Source: a virus
Length of the DNA: 46,520 nt
IMG/VR virus record: IMGVR_UViG_3300045998_000033
Coordinates: 1 to 46,520 of that record
Strand: one strand, 5' to 3'
The position numbers and the translations under genes were made by a program. The notes beneath the pieces were generated by a model. The model was given only the letters and a program-made list of their open reading frames with translations. It was not told the origin of the DNA and did not search any database. This document shows positions 33,730-41,276 of the stretch, piece by piece (position 1 is the stretch's first letter; every line of letters begins with the position of its first letter).

Positions 33730-33892
33730 TTGCTAAGACCTCAAAGGTTTCTGCTAACTCGATTAGAACATCGTCTTTATTACCTGCATTGACTTGTTGC
33801 TCTAAGAGGCTGTGAAGTAACTCAACTTCCTCTTTAGTCAACTCAATTGCATAGGGAGGGTTATCCTCCATTGGTGTCCATTTAGGTTGCAT
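33716..33892 (-). CDS. Small acidic helical protein
   Basis: This 58-aa protein of unknown function has a two-helix pattern (TKEEVELLHSLLEQQ, then an acidic helix). The ATG at 33892 is chosen because TTGAGGT lies 8 bases upstream; an in-frame TTG at 33907 would start inside that site. It is the first gene after the promoter at 33924-33952. Confidence 0.7.
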   Translation of the reverse strand: MQPKWTPMEDNPPYAIELTKEEVELLHSLLEQQVNAGNKDDVLIELAETFEVLASEQE

Positions 33893-33923
33893 TGAGATAG
33901 ACCTCAACTAAACTTACTGTAAT

Positions 33924-33952
33924 AATATAACACATCTACGAAGCTTTGTCAA
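33924..33952 (-). promoter_or_regulatory. Sigma70-type promoter
   Basis: On the minus strand, TTGACA (33947-33952), 17 bases and TATATT (33924-33929). The transcribed start region (TTACAGTAA then TTGAGGT) is nearly the same as after the promoter at 35843-35871. Confidence 0.85.
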
Positions 33953-33968
33953 ATGTAGACCGAACATA

Positions 33969-35810
33969 TTAAGATAGAGTAACATTAGACCCCACTAACT
34001 CATTGATGTTGTCTTGCTTAAGGTGGAGTACGTCATCTACCATTTTCTCAGTCTTATCCGGGTCATCCCAGTAAACCCAATAGACGTTCAGGGTTGACTT
34101 CTGACCGATACGATGAGCGCGGTCTTCAGCTTGAACTGCATCGCCTGGAGTCCAAGGACGGTCACCTAGAATGATGTAGTCACAGGGGGTTAACTCTACA
34201 CCAACTCCACCACACTTGAAGGTAGTTAGGAATACGTCATACTCACCAGCTTGGAAGTCTTTAATCTTCTGAGCACGAACAGCCTCACTATCTGAAGCCT
34301 TAAGTTCAGCTACCTTCCAATCCTTGAGGTGGGTTGCCAGTAGCTCAATGGCTTCACGGAAGTCAAAGAACACAGCAACTTGTGAACCTTGGTTTAGGAT
34401 GTCCTTGGTTAATTCAGCTACACCCTCAACTTTACCTAGTGCAGCAGCTAGACGTAGACCACCTAACTCTACCAGGTTTTGAACTTCACCAGATACTAAA
34501 CCCTCCTGTACACGGCGGTTATAGTTTGCCATGTACTCAGCATAACGTTGTTCATACAACTTACGGTATTTGGGAGACAGCTCAACTTCGTATTGGATTC
34601 GCATTTTCTCAGGGAGGTCTAACACTTCATCTTTATGACGAAAGTGGATGTAGTGACCTGCATCACTACTCAGACGCTTTAACCGCATCTCTTCTTGCCA
34701 ACCATAGCGACTTGCGTATACAGCTTTGTTGACTGCGGTAGGTAACCCACACACTTGAAGCTGAGTAAAAATGTCACGACAGGTTCCATTCTTAGCAGGT
34801 GTACCAGATAACATTAGGGTTGCTAGACTGTACTTAGCAATGTCCAAGAACTTTTGAGTTCTTTGGGATTCAGGGTCTTGGGTGTAGTGTGACTCATCTG
34901 CAATCACAATATACTTCTGGCCCATTGGAGGTTCTGGAATAGCAGCCCAACTTGAGATGATGACGATGATATCCTCAAAAGCAGTTTGGGCAAAGTAAGA
35001 AGCCCAACTAGATTTTACTGACTTAGGTGCAATCACAAATACACAATCTAACTCTGTTGTATTGTGATAAGCTAAAGCCCAATAACAGGCGGATAGGGTT
35101 TTACCTAGTCCCATATCAAAAGCTAGGATAGAGTTACGTTCAGACAGATTAGTTAACCACTCAGCTTGGTGAGGAAATAAAGAGTAGGTACCAGAGGGAG
35201 GGTTAGCAGCCAACCTTACCATTTCTTTCTTGGCTTCACGGAAAGCAGACTCAGCTAACTCTTGGTGATTTAGCATCTGCTGGACTACAGCTTTAACCTG
35301 GTCATCGACTTTAACGAAGTCAGTAAACTTCATCTTAGGCCAATACATTTTAAGCCATTGAGGAGTGGGTTTAATATACCAGGTCATTTCATTGTATGAC
35401 CACCCCGTCTTGTACATGAAATTACGAAACTTAGAAGCATCATATTCACCGGTTAACCAAGCAGACCAATTACGACTTGTATCCGTTGCAACCTTAAGTT
35501 GTAATTGATTATCTTTGTAGACCAACCTATCCTTATCTTGGCCTAACCCTTGTTCTAGTTGAGCACGGGTCAACTTAACTGGTTTGGCCCAGTCAGGGAA
35601 GACACCTGAAAAAGTAATTTCTTTGCGGTACCGCATCCAAAAGATTGAGAATGCACAGATGCCATTAACAGTATAAGAGAATGGAATACGATAGCAATCT
35701 TTATACTTAGGACGAAACCCAAGTCGACTAATGAAATTGGTGAAAACTTTATCGGCTTCATTGTTAAAAACTTCAATGTCACCGGTTACATGATTAAACT
35801 TAACTTCCAT
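33969..35810 (-). CDS. SNF2-family DNA helicase/translocase
   Basis: This 613-aa ATP-driven DNA translocase is probably used in replication restart, recombination or removal of bound proteins. The N-terminal 200 residues are a family-variable region. Helicase domain 1 has Walker A DMGLGKT (K237) and DESH (residues 305-308). The domain 2 motif VI AEDRAHRIGQ lies near residue 570, all typical of SNF2 proteins. The ATG at 35810 follows TTTGAGGT by about 9 bases. It has its own promoter at 35843-35871, so it is a separate early unit. Confidence 0.92.
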   Translation of the reverse strand: MEVKFNHVTGDIEVFNNEADKVFTNFISRLGFRPKYKDCYRIPFSYTVNGICAFSIFWMRYRKEITFSGVFPDWAKPVKLTRAQLEQGLGQDKDRLVYKDNQLQLKVATDTSRNWSAWLTGEYDASKFRNFMYKTGWSYNEMTWYIKPTPQWLKMYWPKMKFTDFVKVDDQVKAVVQQMLNHQELAESAFREAKKEMVRLAANPPSGTYSLFPHQAEWLTNLSERNSILAFDMGLGKTLSACYWALAYHNTTELDCVFVIAPKSVKSSWASYFAQTAFEDIIVIISSWAAIPEPPMGQKYIVIADESHYTQDPESQRTQKFLDIAKYSLATLMLSGTPAKNGTCRDIFTQLQVCGLPTAVNKAVYASRYGWQEEMRLKRLSSDAGHYIHFRHKDEVLDLPEKMRIQYEVELSPKYRKLYEQRYAEYMANYNRRVQEGLVSGEVQNLVELGGLRLAAALGKVEGVAELTKDILNQGSQVAVFFDFREAIELLATHLKDWKVAELKASDSEAVRAQKIKDFQAGEYDVFLTTFKCGGVGVELTPCDYIILGDRPWTPGDAVQAEDRAHRIGQKSTLNVYWVYWDDPDKTEKMVDDVLHLKQDNINELVGSNVTLS

Positions 35811-35842
35811 GGGTGGTTACCTCAAATTAGATTTACTGTAAC

Positions 35843-35871
35843 AATATAACATAAAATTCAAATATTGTCAA
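35843..35871 (-). promoter_or_regulatory. Sigma70-type promoter of the helicase gene
   Basis: On the minus strand, TTGACA (35866-35871), 17 bases and TATATT (35843-35848). The following TTACAGTAA and TTTGAGGT elements repeat those of the promoter at 33924-33952. Confidence 0.85.
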
Positions 35872-35947
35872 TATTATATAACTACTCAGTTATATATTGA
35901 TCTCCCTAGCTAAACCCTAACAGCAGAATGATCATACGTCAACGGAG

Positions 35948-35976
35948 AGGCCCCTAGGATCTAATTCTAGGGGCCT
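35948..35976. terminator. GC-rich hairpin, terminator-like
   Basis: A 10-bp perfect stem (AGGCCCCTAG, 35948-35957, with 35967-35976) has a 9-base loop that starts with GATC. There is no U tract on either strand, so its terminator function is uncertain. Confidence 0.4.
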
Positions 35977-36051
35977 TAAATAGGGCTTAGGTACTATCTA
36001 ACCTAATCGAGATTATCGAAGCTTACAGAGCCATATAGAGGCATATAAGTA

Positions 36052-36074
36052 AACCTTATAATATGTATAAGGTT
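36052..36074 (-). terminator. AT-rich hairpin after the winged-helix gene
   Basis: A 9-bp stem (AACCTTATA with TATAAGGTT) has a 5-base loop, placed 11 bases beyond the stop codon of the gene ending at 36086. The flanking ATAAGTA and TACTTAT extend the symmetry. It is a possible 3' end of the transcript. Confidence 0.4.
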
Positions 36075-36085
36075 ACCTTATATAC

Positions 36086-36436
36086 TTATGCAGGTTTGTA
36101 TCTTCTAGGTACTTCTGAGACTTGTTTAATCTTACCTTGCTTTTCCATAGCCTTCAGAAGTCGGTAAGTAGATTGAACTGAGATATCTAACTCTACTGAT
36201 ATCTCAGGGGCTGACATAGGTTCGTCTCTAATCATGTCTAAGATTTGAGAGAACCTGACCTCAGCAGGATAGGATAGTTTACCTGCACAGTTTAACTGTA
36301 CTCTATAAGTACAGGTTCTTTTGATGTTGTTTTCAGGTAAGGCAAGTCCTTTAGTTATACAGATGTACCTTTCTTGGACATCCTTACCATATGTACTTCC
36401 TAGATATTCAGCGTAATTCACGTTGTAAGTATCCAT
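36086..36436 (-). CDS. Winged-helix DNA-binding protein
   Basis: This is a 116-aa protein. The C-terminal 65 residues have the helix-turn-helix pattern ILDMIRDEPMSAPEI, then ELDISVQSTYRLLKAMEKQG and a basic wing, as in MarR/ArsR-type regulators. It may control the switch between early and late transcription or a neighbouring promoter. The ATG at 36436 lies 1 base inside a GTG alternative. It overlaps the preceding gene by about 30 bases and is the last gene of its unit. Confidence 0.75.
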   Translation of the reverse strand: MDTYNVNYAEYLGSTYGKDVQERYICITKGLALPENNIKRTCTYRVQLNCAGKLSYPAEVRFSQILDMIRDEPMSAPEISVELDISVQSTYRLLKAMEKQGKIKQVSEVPRRYKPA

Positions 36437-36626
36437 CACACTTGAAATCCTTTCGAGTTACAAGTTGACCTTCTATTCCTGTAACCTTAGAATCAGGTCC
36501 AGTTACCAGGATTGTCATACACCCTGACATAACCCCATCCTCTGTAGGACGGGCGTAGTTACAAGTGGCATAGTCTCGTTGATATAAAAAAGGTAGAGAC
36601 CAGTGTTCACAATTTTGACAAGTCAT
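36408..36626 (-). CDS. Small cysteine-rich protein
   Basis: This 72-aa protein has CQNC at residues 3-6 and further Cys at about 22, 36 and 63, which suggests a metal-binding site. It overlaps the nuclease gene by ATGA and the winged-helix gene by about 30 bases. Small Cys-rich partners next to Cas4/RecB-type nucleases are common, but no specific role is shown. Confidence 0.7.
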   Translation of the reverse strand: MTCQNCEHWSLPFLYQRDYATCNYARPTEDGVMSGCMTILVTGPDSKVTGIEGQLVTRKDFKCDGYLQRELR

Positions 36627-37468
36627 TGTAGGCTACCCCAGATACGTTCAAACTCTTCTCTGTCTACATAGATTCCATCTTCAGTTGGATAAGCTGTGTA
36701 CTTAGATGCAGCCAACTTCATGTTAGGTGGGATAAGTAACTTACCAGTCATGACCTTATTTTTCTTTTCACAGATAGGGTCAGGTGGTCTTACATTATTC
36801 CTTATCCAACTGAGAGGGGGCTCACTCGTAGCGTCTAATTCAGACAATGCTTTGTCAAACTTCTTAATCTTAGCAGCTGCTTTGACTAAAGTAGACTTGA
36901 CTAGGTTAGTAGGTAATTTCACATACTGTAAAGCTCCGGTTGACTTGTTGAGTACTAGCCAACCAGCAGACCCTACTTTACGTTGAGTCTGTACCGCCTT
37001 AGTATACAAAGCAAGTTGAGTTATGTAACCTCTCTCGTCATCAGCACAGCTTACGAATTGAGTCCAATAGGTATGACTCATTGACTTAATCTCAATAAGT
37101 CGGTCATCGACCATGCAGTCGATATGACCATAAACTCCTTTGTACTCTACTTCTAATTGTTTAGAGTGTACATCTAACCCGAATGACTGCATCATTGCAA
37201 TCAGTAAGGTTTCAGTTACATCTCCTATGTGAAAGATATAACGTAGACCACACTCTAGGTCTTCTTCGGTAGGGTCTATTACGGCTTGGTAGATTAACTC
37301 TACTAATGGCTTACCGATTTGAGAAAGTCCAATGGGTCTTGGGTTACGTTGGACAAATTGACGGAGGTAAGATTGTTTAACCTCCTCACCTACTTGGTCG
37401 GCGTATTTATTAGAACCAAAGCATGGGCGCTCTGAGTTCCACCAATCTATAAACTTGAACAAGGACAT
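36623..37468 (-). CDS. PD-(D/E)XK nuclease, RecB/Cas4-like exonuclease
   Basis: This is a 281-aa protein. Motifs in order are E86 in a GDVTE turn, D117 in GHID, E126-I-K128 (EIK) and Q151LALY, the QxxxY motif of RecB-type nucleases. It probably resects DNA ends and partners with the annealing protein two genes upstream, giving a Red-like recombination pair. Its start lies only 2 bases after the U tract of an intrinsic terminator (37471-37495), and no ribosome-binding site is visible, so its expression must rely on read-through. Confidence 0.85.
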   Translation of the reverse strand: MSLFKFIDWWNSERPCFGSNKYADQVGEEVKQSYLRQFVQRNPRPIGLSQIGKPLVELIYQAVIDPTEEDLECGLRYIFHIGDVTETLLIAMMQSFGLDVHSKQLEVEYKGVYGHIDCMVDDRLIEIKSMSHTYWTQFVSCADDERGYITQLALYTKAVQTQRKVGSAGWLVLNKSTGALQYVKLPTNLVKSTLVKAAAKIKKFDKALSELDATSEPPLSWIRNNVRPPDPICEKKNKVMTGKLLIPPNMKLAASKYTAYPTEDGIYVDREEFERIWGSLQ

Positions 37469-37470
37469 GC

Positions 37471-37495
37471 AAAAAAGCCCAGGTAGACTGGGCTT
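37471..37495 (-). terminator. Intrinsic terminator touching a start codon
   Basis: On the minus strand an 8-bp stem (AAGCCCAG with CTGGGCTT) and a 5-base loop are followed by six T residues. It lies 12 bases after the stop codon of the 125-aa gene and 2 bases before the ATG of the nuclease. Confidence 0.85.
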
Positions 37496-37506
37496 GTAAA
37501 CTACAT

Positions 37507-37884
37507 TTAGCGACGAGACCGTGTTTGGCCTTTGGTCCGTTTAGACTTCTTTGTTCGACTAGACTTTGTATCTTCTAAAGAAGAGTCTTCAAACTCTTCT
37601 ACTAGTTCTTCCCAATCGTCTCGGTCGATGTCAGATGACCAGACCATACCGGATTCAAAGTAAGAGGTGTCACTATCAGGTTCATAAAGGCGACCCCCAA
37701 ACTTAACTTGGTCCCGTTGAGTCAGTTCAGCATCGCCTGCTTTAATCTGCTCGGCTAGCTCTAGGATAACTGCGGCATGAATCAAAAGGCTAACTGAGGC
37801 TGACTCATTACCATCGCTATCAGGTTCAAACAAAAAGATTGAACCTTGATAGGGTGTCTTAGATTTGGATTTCTTACGTGGCAT
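37507..37884 (-). CDS. Small protein with acidic middle and basic tails
   Basis: This 125-aa protein has a Lys/Arg-rich start and end and a long acidic region (about residues 75-110). A helix (SVSLLIHAAVILELAEQI) lies at residues 31-48. No family is recognised. AAGGT precedes the ATG. It lies between the annealing protein and the nuclease, so it could be a recombination accessory. Confidence 0.7.
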   Translation of the reverse strand: MPRKKSKSKTPYQGSIFLFEPDSDGNESASVSLLIHAAVILELAEQIKAGDAELTQRDQVKFGGRLYEPDSDTSYFESGMVWSSDIDRDDWEELVEEFEDSSLEDTKSSRTKKSKRTKGQTRSRR

Positions 37885-37898
37885 AATGTTACCTTAGT

Positions 37899-38486
37899 TT
37901 ATTGGCGACGACGACGGAAGCGAGTGTTACCACGAGAGGTCTTTTTTGGTTCCTCATCTTCCTCCTCATCTTCATCATCTTCCTCATCGAAGTTGAACTC
38001 ATCCTCATCATCGTCTTCGTCTACCTCAGGCTTACTACGACGGCGGCGTTTGGTGGGTTCCTCCCCGGTCTTGGTGTCCTCGGGGTCAGCCTCACCAAGA
38101 TACATAAGCCAACCAAGTCCAGTCTCTAGTGCAATTAGTTTAGCAAATGCACGATTGAGTGAGTCGCTAATATCACGAGCGTCAGGTTCAGCCTTGGCAG
38201 CGTGGCGACCAGTCCCATGTTGCATGACAGGGTAAATCATTACAGGAGACTCACCATCAGGCCATACTAGAACAACGTGGAGAAGTACACCACAACCCTC
38301 TTCCAAGTTTTGGATTTCCACCAACTTAGGATAAGCCAATGGGTAGGTTTCCCGGAGGAGGGTTAACATAGTATTGGCGGGAATATAACTCCCTTTGAAA
38401 CCTTTACCATTCTTAAGAGACTTGGTCTTATCAGACAGGTCCAACATGGTGTTAGACAACCATTCTTCCTTTGAAATTCGATACAT
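37899..38486 (-). CDS. Single-strand annealing protein, DUF1071/Sak-like
   Basis: This is a 195-aa protein. The core (residues about 70-132), with MIYPVMQHGTGRH, DARDISDSLNRAFAKLIAL and GLGWLMYLGE, resembles DUF1071-type single-strand annealing proteins of phages, which read close to a PVMD...NDINxSIMRCLxKxIA...GLGLYIYAGED pattern. A highly acidic stretch (about 150-180) and a basic C-terminus follow. It would pair complementary DNA strands exposed by the nuclease downstream. GGGAGA precedes the ATG. The family call is from memory of the motif. Confidence 0.72.
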   Translation of the reverse strand: MYRISKEEWLSNTMLDLSDKTKSLKNGKGFKGSYIPANTMLTLLRETYPLAYPKLVEIQNLEEGCGVLLHVVLVWPDGESPVMIYPVMQHGTGRHAAKAEPDARDISDSLNRAFAKLIALETGLGWLMYLGEADPEDTKTGEEPTKRRRRSKPEVDEDDDEDEFNFDEEDDEDEEEDEEPKKTSRGNTRFRRRRQ

Positions 38487-38699
38487 TTAATTCTCCCAGA
38501 TTACTAGACTTTTGGCTGAACGTGGAAGGTCGACTATTTGACCTTCCATTATTTCTTCGTAGTCAACACAGAGTTCACGCCACTGGTTAACTTTTAAAAC
38601 ATCTAGGTAACGGTTACCTTCGGTGAGGTAATTCGCTGTTTCCGGGGGGAAACGAGCTAGGTACATTTTAGTACCTATGATAATCAGGACCATGCTCAT
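38487..38699 (-). CDS. Small early protein of unknown function
   Basis: This is a 70-aa protein with a hydrophobic start (MSMVLIIIGTKMYLARF) and a charged remainder. Another start at M3 (38693) is possible. It overlaps the small frame upstream by ATGA and ends next to the start of the annealing protein gene. Confidence 0.65.
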   Translation of the reverse strand: MSMVLIIIGTKMYLARFPPETANYLTEGNRYLDVLKVNQWRELCVDYEEIMEGQIVDLPRSAKSLVIWEN

Positions 38700-38797
38700 A
38701 GGTTGAAGCTTTCCTTGAGTAAATTAAAGAGTTTTGCAGTCTCACCGACTGCTCTTTGAAATGAGGCATCTAACCCTCTAGAGGTTGTACGCCTCAT
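38696..38797 (-). CDS. Very short frame just after a perfect promoter
   Basis: This 33-codon frame starts at the ATG at 38797. A longer reading (to 38929, 77 aa) would include a membrane-like helix but runs through the promoter and into the polymerase gene, so the short form is preferred. Its stop overlaps the next start (ATGA), which supports translation. There is no clear ribosome-binding site; the transcript would start about 10 bases before the ATG. Confidence 0.45.
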   Translation of the reverse strand: MRRTTSRGLDASFQRAVGETAKLFNLLKESFNL

Positions 38798-38813
38798 TAG
38801 TATTGCTGAATAA

Positions 38814-38842
38814 ATTATAGCACAAGACAAGGTAAGTGTCAA
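38814..38842 (-). promoter_or_regulatory. Perfect consensus sigma70 promoter for the recombination genes
   Basis: On the minus strand, TTGACA (38837-38842), exactly 17 bases and TATAAT (38814-38819) match consensus in all 12 positions. It lies just beyond the stop of the polymerase gene. Confidence 0.92.
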
Positions 38843-38867
38843 CAACAAGAGGAAATTTCGGGTTGAC

Positions 38868-40700
38868 TTACTTAGCCTCAGCCCAGGATGCTCCTGAGTT
38901 GAAACTACATCGGATTGGGATTGCTCCATTGTCGGTTACTAAGATATCGGTAGAGTTAAAATTGGAGTTGAGAAGCTTAACAAGAGATTCGGTGTGTTCA
39001 GTAGGGCAGATGTACATAGCCTCGTCGTGTACCGCCACAGTCTGACGAACTAGACTAAACTTAGGTTGTTTAGAGTAGTCGTCATAGGCTCGGTTTTGTA
39101 GCTCCTTGAATATGGAACCTGCTGAGCCTTGGATGATGTAGTTACCTACTTTGCGGGTACCCTCAGCTAGTACGTCAGACTTGGCTGAGAGAACCTCACG
39201 GACTACATACTTAGCACCCATGAGGTCATGAAACACACCATGGTTACGAATGACCCGCTTAACTAAACTATCCCTAAACTTGTCTAGTTTAGTAGCAGAG
39301 TAGATTGCTCGGCGAACCTCAGACATTTCTTGTTTAGAGATACCTGAAGATGAAGCAAGCTTCTCATCACCTGCCCCGTAGATTAGGGCGAATATAACGG
39401 TTTTGGCGATATCGCGACCTGCTTCAGTAGGAGGTAACCCCCACATATCACGGTTGATAGTGTGGAGGTCATCACCTGCTCTAACCGCGTCGGCCATGTA
39501 AGTTGAGTAGCCGTACTCTTCTAAGTAGAAACTCAACACGACTAACTCAATCCGGTCTAGGTCACCGACTATGACATCGTAACCAGGTGGGGCTATGAAG
39601 ACTTGGCGGAATCGTTTACCTGACTTAGAACGTCGTGGAATGTTCTGTAAGTTAGGGTTGGACGAACTAAGCCGTCGTGTCGAAGTCCGGCATTGATTGA
39701 AGTCACCGTAGATTAAACTACCTGCCCTCTTAGTGAGGAGGGGTTTAATAAACCCGGTATACTTGTGCTCAGCTAGGTTTGCTGCGTTCATCAGTGCTGC
39801 AATTGGGTGAAACCTAACCATGTCAGGTAAAGTTGTTTTGTCTACCGACAACTTACCAGTTTCAGTAACTTTGAACAACCGCTTTGGTACACCAAATTGT
39901 TGTAACAGTTTAACATTTTGGTCTGTAGAGTTAGGATTCCACAAAGCTAGTTTTGTTTGCCACCAGACCTGTTCACCTTTGACCTTGCTATATCCGGTCT
40001 TGTAATACTGACTTTGACTAGGTAGATACTCAACGTGCTGTTGAGTAATTTTAGTCTCTGTAGACTTATCCTGCCAGTAGTAGTGGTAAGAGTAAACTTT
40101 CTTACGTAACCATTCAAGGTATCGAGTATAAACTCGGTCTAGGTGTTCTAAGGCTTCCACGTCTAACGTAGAGCCTAGTTGCATGTCCATCAGAACCTGT
40201 TGATAGGGGAGGTCTACATTACGGTAGAACTCCCAAGCAACTACGTCCTGTTTAAGTTGCTTACCTAAGCGGTAAAATAGCTTAAGCGCAAGTGTAGCAT
40301 CTTGCTTACAATACTTACCCATCTTAGGAGTGTATTTAGTAAAGCTAGGGGAGTCTAGTTTCTCCTCACCCAAATGCTTTTTGGCTAGGTCATTTAGACC
40401 CAAGCCGATGCTACTAGGTTTGAGTGAATACGCAAGTAACATGGTGTCATGCCAATCCTCGAAAGTTATGTTGTAATGGGTACGAATTGTACCTAAGTCA
40501 AACAAAGCGTTATGACATATGGGGATAACCCCCTCTTTTTTAAGTCGGCGTAATTCCTCGCCTACCTCATCGTGGCCTACTACCAGCCAAGTCTTAATTT
40601 GTTTACCATCCCTAGTTGAGAATGCGGCACAGTGTACTGTTGTCTTGTGGTCCCACGTGGAATTTAGACTGTTAGTTTCTAAGTCGATTGCGGTTAGCAT
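38868..40700 (-). CDS. DNA polymerase, family A
   Basis: This 610-aa replicative polymerase of the T7 gp5 type (T7: 704 aa) has an N-terminal 3'-5' exonuclease with D6 and E8 (IDLET), CHNALFDLG and YCKQDATLA. The palm carries motif A as VGDLDRIEL, the O-helix RDIAKTVIFALIYGAG and motif C HDEAM. The O-helix residue equivalent to E. coli F762/T7 Y526 is Phe. The ATG at 40700 is chosen because AAGGAGG lies 7 bases upstream and a promoter (40731-40759) sits inside the longer reading from 40751. It lies after the resolvase and a small gene in the replication block. Confidence 0.95.
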   Translation of the reverse strand: MLTAIDLETNSLNSTWDHKTTVHCAAFSTRDGKQIKTWLVVGHDEVGEELRRLKKEGVIPICHNALFDLGTIRTHYNITFEDWHDTMLLAYSLKPSSIGLGLNDLAKKHLGEEKLDSPSFTKYTPKMGKYCKQDATLALKLFYRLGKQLKQDVVAWEFYRNVDLPYQQVLMDMQLGSTLDVEALEHLDRVYTRYLEWLRKKVYSYHYYWQDKSTETKITQQHVEYLPSQSQYYKTGYSKVKGEQVWWQTKLALWNPNSTDQNVKLLQQFGVPKRLFKVTETGKLSVDKTTLPDMVRFHPIAALMNAANLAEHKYTGFIKPLLTKRAGSLIYGDFNQCRTSTRRLSSSNPNLQNIPRRSKSGKRFRQVFIAPPGYDVIVGDLDRIELVVLSFYLEEYGYSTYMADAVRAGDDLHTINRDMWGLPPTEAGRDIAKTVIFALIYGAGDEKLASSSGISKQEMSEVRRAIYSATKLDKFRDSLVKRVIRNHGVFHDLMGAKYVVREVLSAKSDVLAEGTRKVGNYIIQGSAGSIFKELQNRAYDDYSKQPKFSLVRQTVAVHDEAMYICPTEHTESLVKLLNSNFNSTDILVTDNGAIPIRCSFNSGASWAEAK

Positions 40701-40870
40701 AACCAAACCTCCTTGATACATACTGTGTCTATTGTACCACAAGGTTCCCAATCTGTCAAACGCTCTGCCAGAATCATTGGTTTACCGTGTTCTACCCAAG
40801 GGTAAGACCTAATTATGTAATTGGGGAGGTCATAATTTTTTTTACCTTCGACCTTAAGAATTACTAGCAT
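40694..40870 (-). CDS. Small early protein containing a promoter in its 3' half
   Basis: This 58-aa basic protein of unknown function with normal-looking sequence starts at the ATG at 40870, inside the end of the resolvase gene, and stops inside the start of the polymerase gene. The polymerase promoter lies within its coding region. Confidence 0.55.
   Translation of the reverse strand: MLVILKVEGKKNYDLPNYIIRSYPWVEHGKPMILAERLTDWEPCGTIDTVCIKEVWLC
40731..40759 (-). promoter_or_regulatory. Sigma70-type promoter of the DNA polymerase
   Basis: On the minus strand, TTGACA (40754-40759), 17 bases and TACAAT (40731-40736), followed by a short leader with AAGGAGG. Confidence 0.87.
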
Positions 40871-41276
40871 AGAGGGCTTTAATCTCCTCCATTCTGTCTT
40901 CCTGGTCTTTGATGTACGCACTGGCCTTTTGGGCGGAGTTAGGCCCAAATACATGTGCTCTAATGCCTTCTCTTTCGAGCGCGGCCACCATATGTCTGCC
41001 TTTTTTCGGCCACCTATCTTTGAAGTTTCCATCTAACACTAACACAATAAACAATATACGCTGCTTAGCGCAGTGTTGGGCTACGTACTTTAACCGTCTA
41101 AACTGCTCTCTATCTAGGAACTCTTTGTACTCGATTAAAGTTCCTTTTGGAGTTACGAAATCTGGTATGTAGGGGGTCTCATACCAGATTTTGGTAGGCT
41201 CATATTCCCAGTCTGGGAAGGTCTCCCAAACTAGAATTTCACCTCTGCTTCTAGTAGTCTTGGTCAACTTCTTCAT
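40854..41276 (-). CDS. Endonuclease I-like Holliday-junction resolvase
   Basis: This 140-aa protein compares with T7 gp3 (149 aa). The core ETPYIPDFVTPKGTLIEYK (about residues 33-51 from this start) gives the PD-(D/E)XK site of this family: PDF, then E-x-K. It would cut branched DNA and help break host DNA or resolve recombination joints. The start is uncertain: the ATG at 41276 or a GTG at 41291, both inside the end of the primase-helicase gene. Confidence 0.82.
   Translation of the reverse strand: MKKLTKTTRSRGEILVWETFPDWEYEPTKIWYETPYIPDFVTPKGTLIEYKEFLDREQFRRLKYVAQHCAKQRILFIVLVLDGNFKDRWPKKGRHMVAALEREGIRAHVFGPNSAQKASAYIKDQEDRMEEIKALYASNS

Larger units (their letters stand above)
35872..36085. 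other. Intergenic region with three GATC sites and hairpins
   Basis: No gene is seen. It holds an 8-bp stem (35875-35882 with 35889-35896), three of the only four GATC sites in the whole window (35899, 35930, 35958), a GC-rich hairpin (35948-35976) and AT-rich palindromes next to the following gene. Confidence 0.7.

Noticed and set aside
37846-38235. A plus-strand frame with a long Ser run
   Set aside because: It is the antisense shadow of the acidic (Asp/Glu) stretch of the annealing protein and has no ribosome-binding site.
38696-38929. A 77-aa membrane protein overlapping the polymerase end
   Set aside because: The longer reading runs through a perfect promoter and part of the polymerase gene; only the short form after the promoter is kept, with low confidence.
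40701-40751. An extended N-terminus of the DNA polymerase
   Set aside because: These 17 codons contain the promoter -10 box and the ribosome-binding site for the ATG at 40700.
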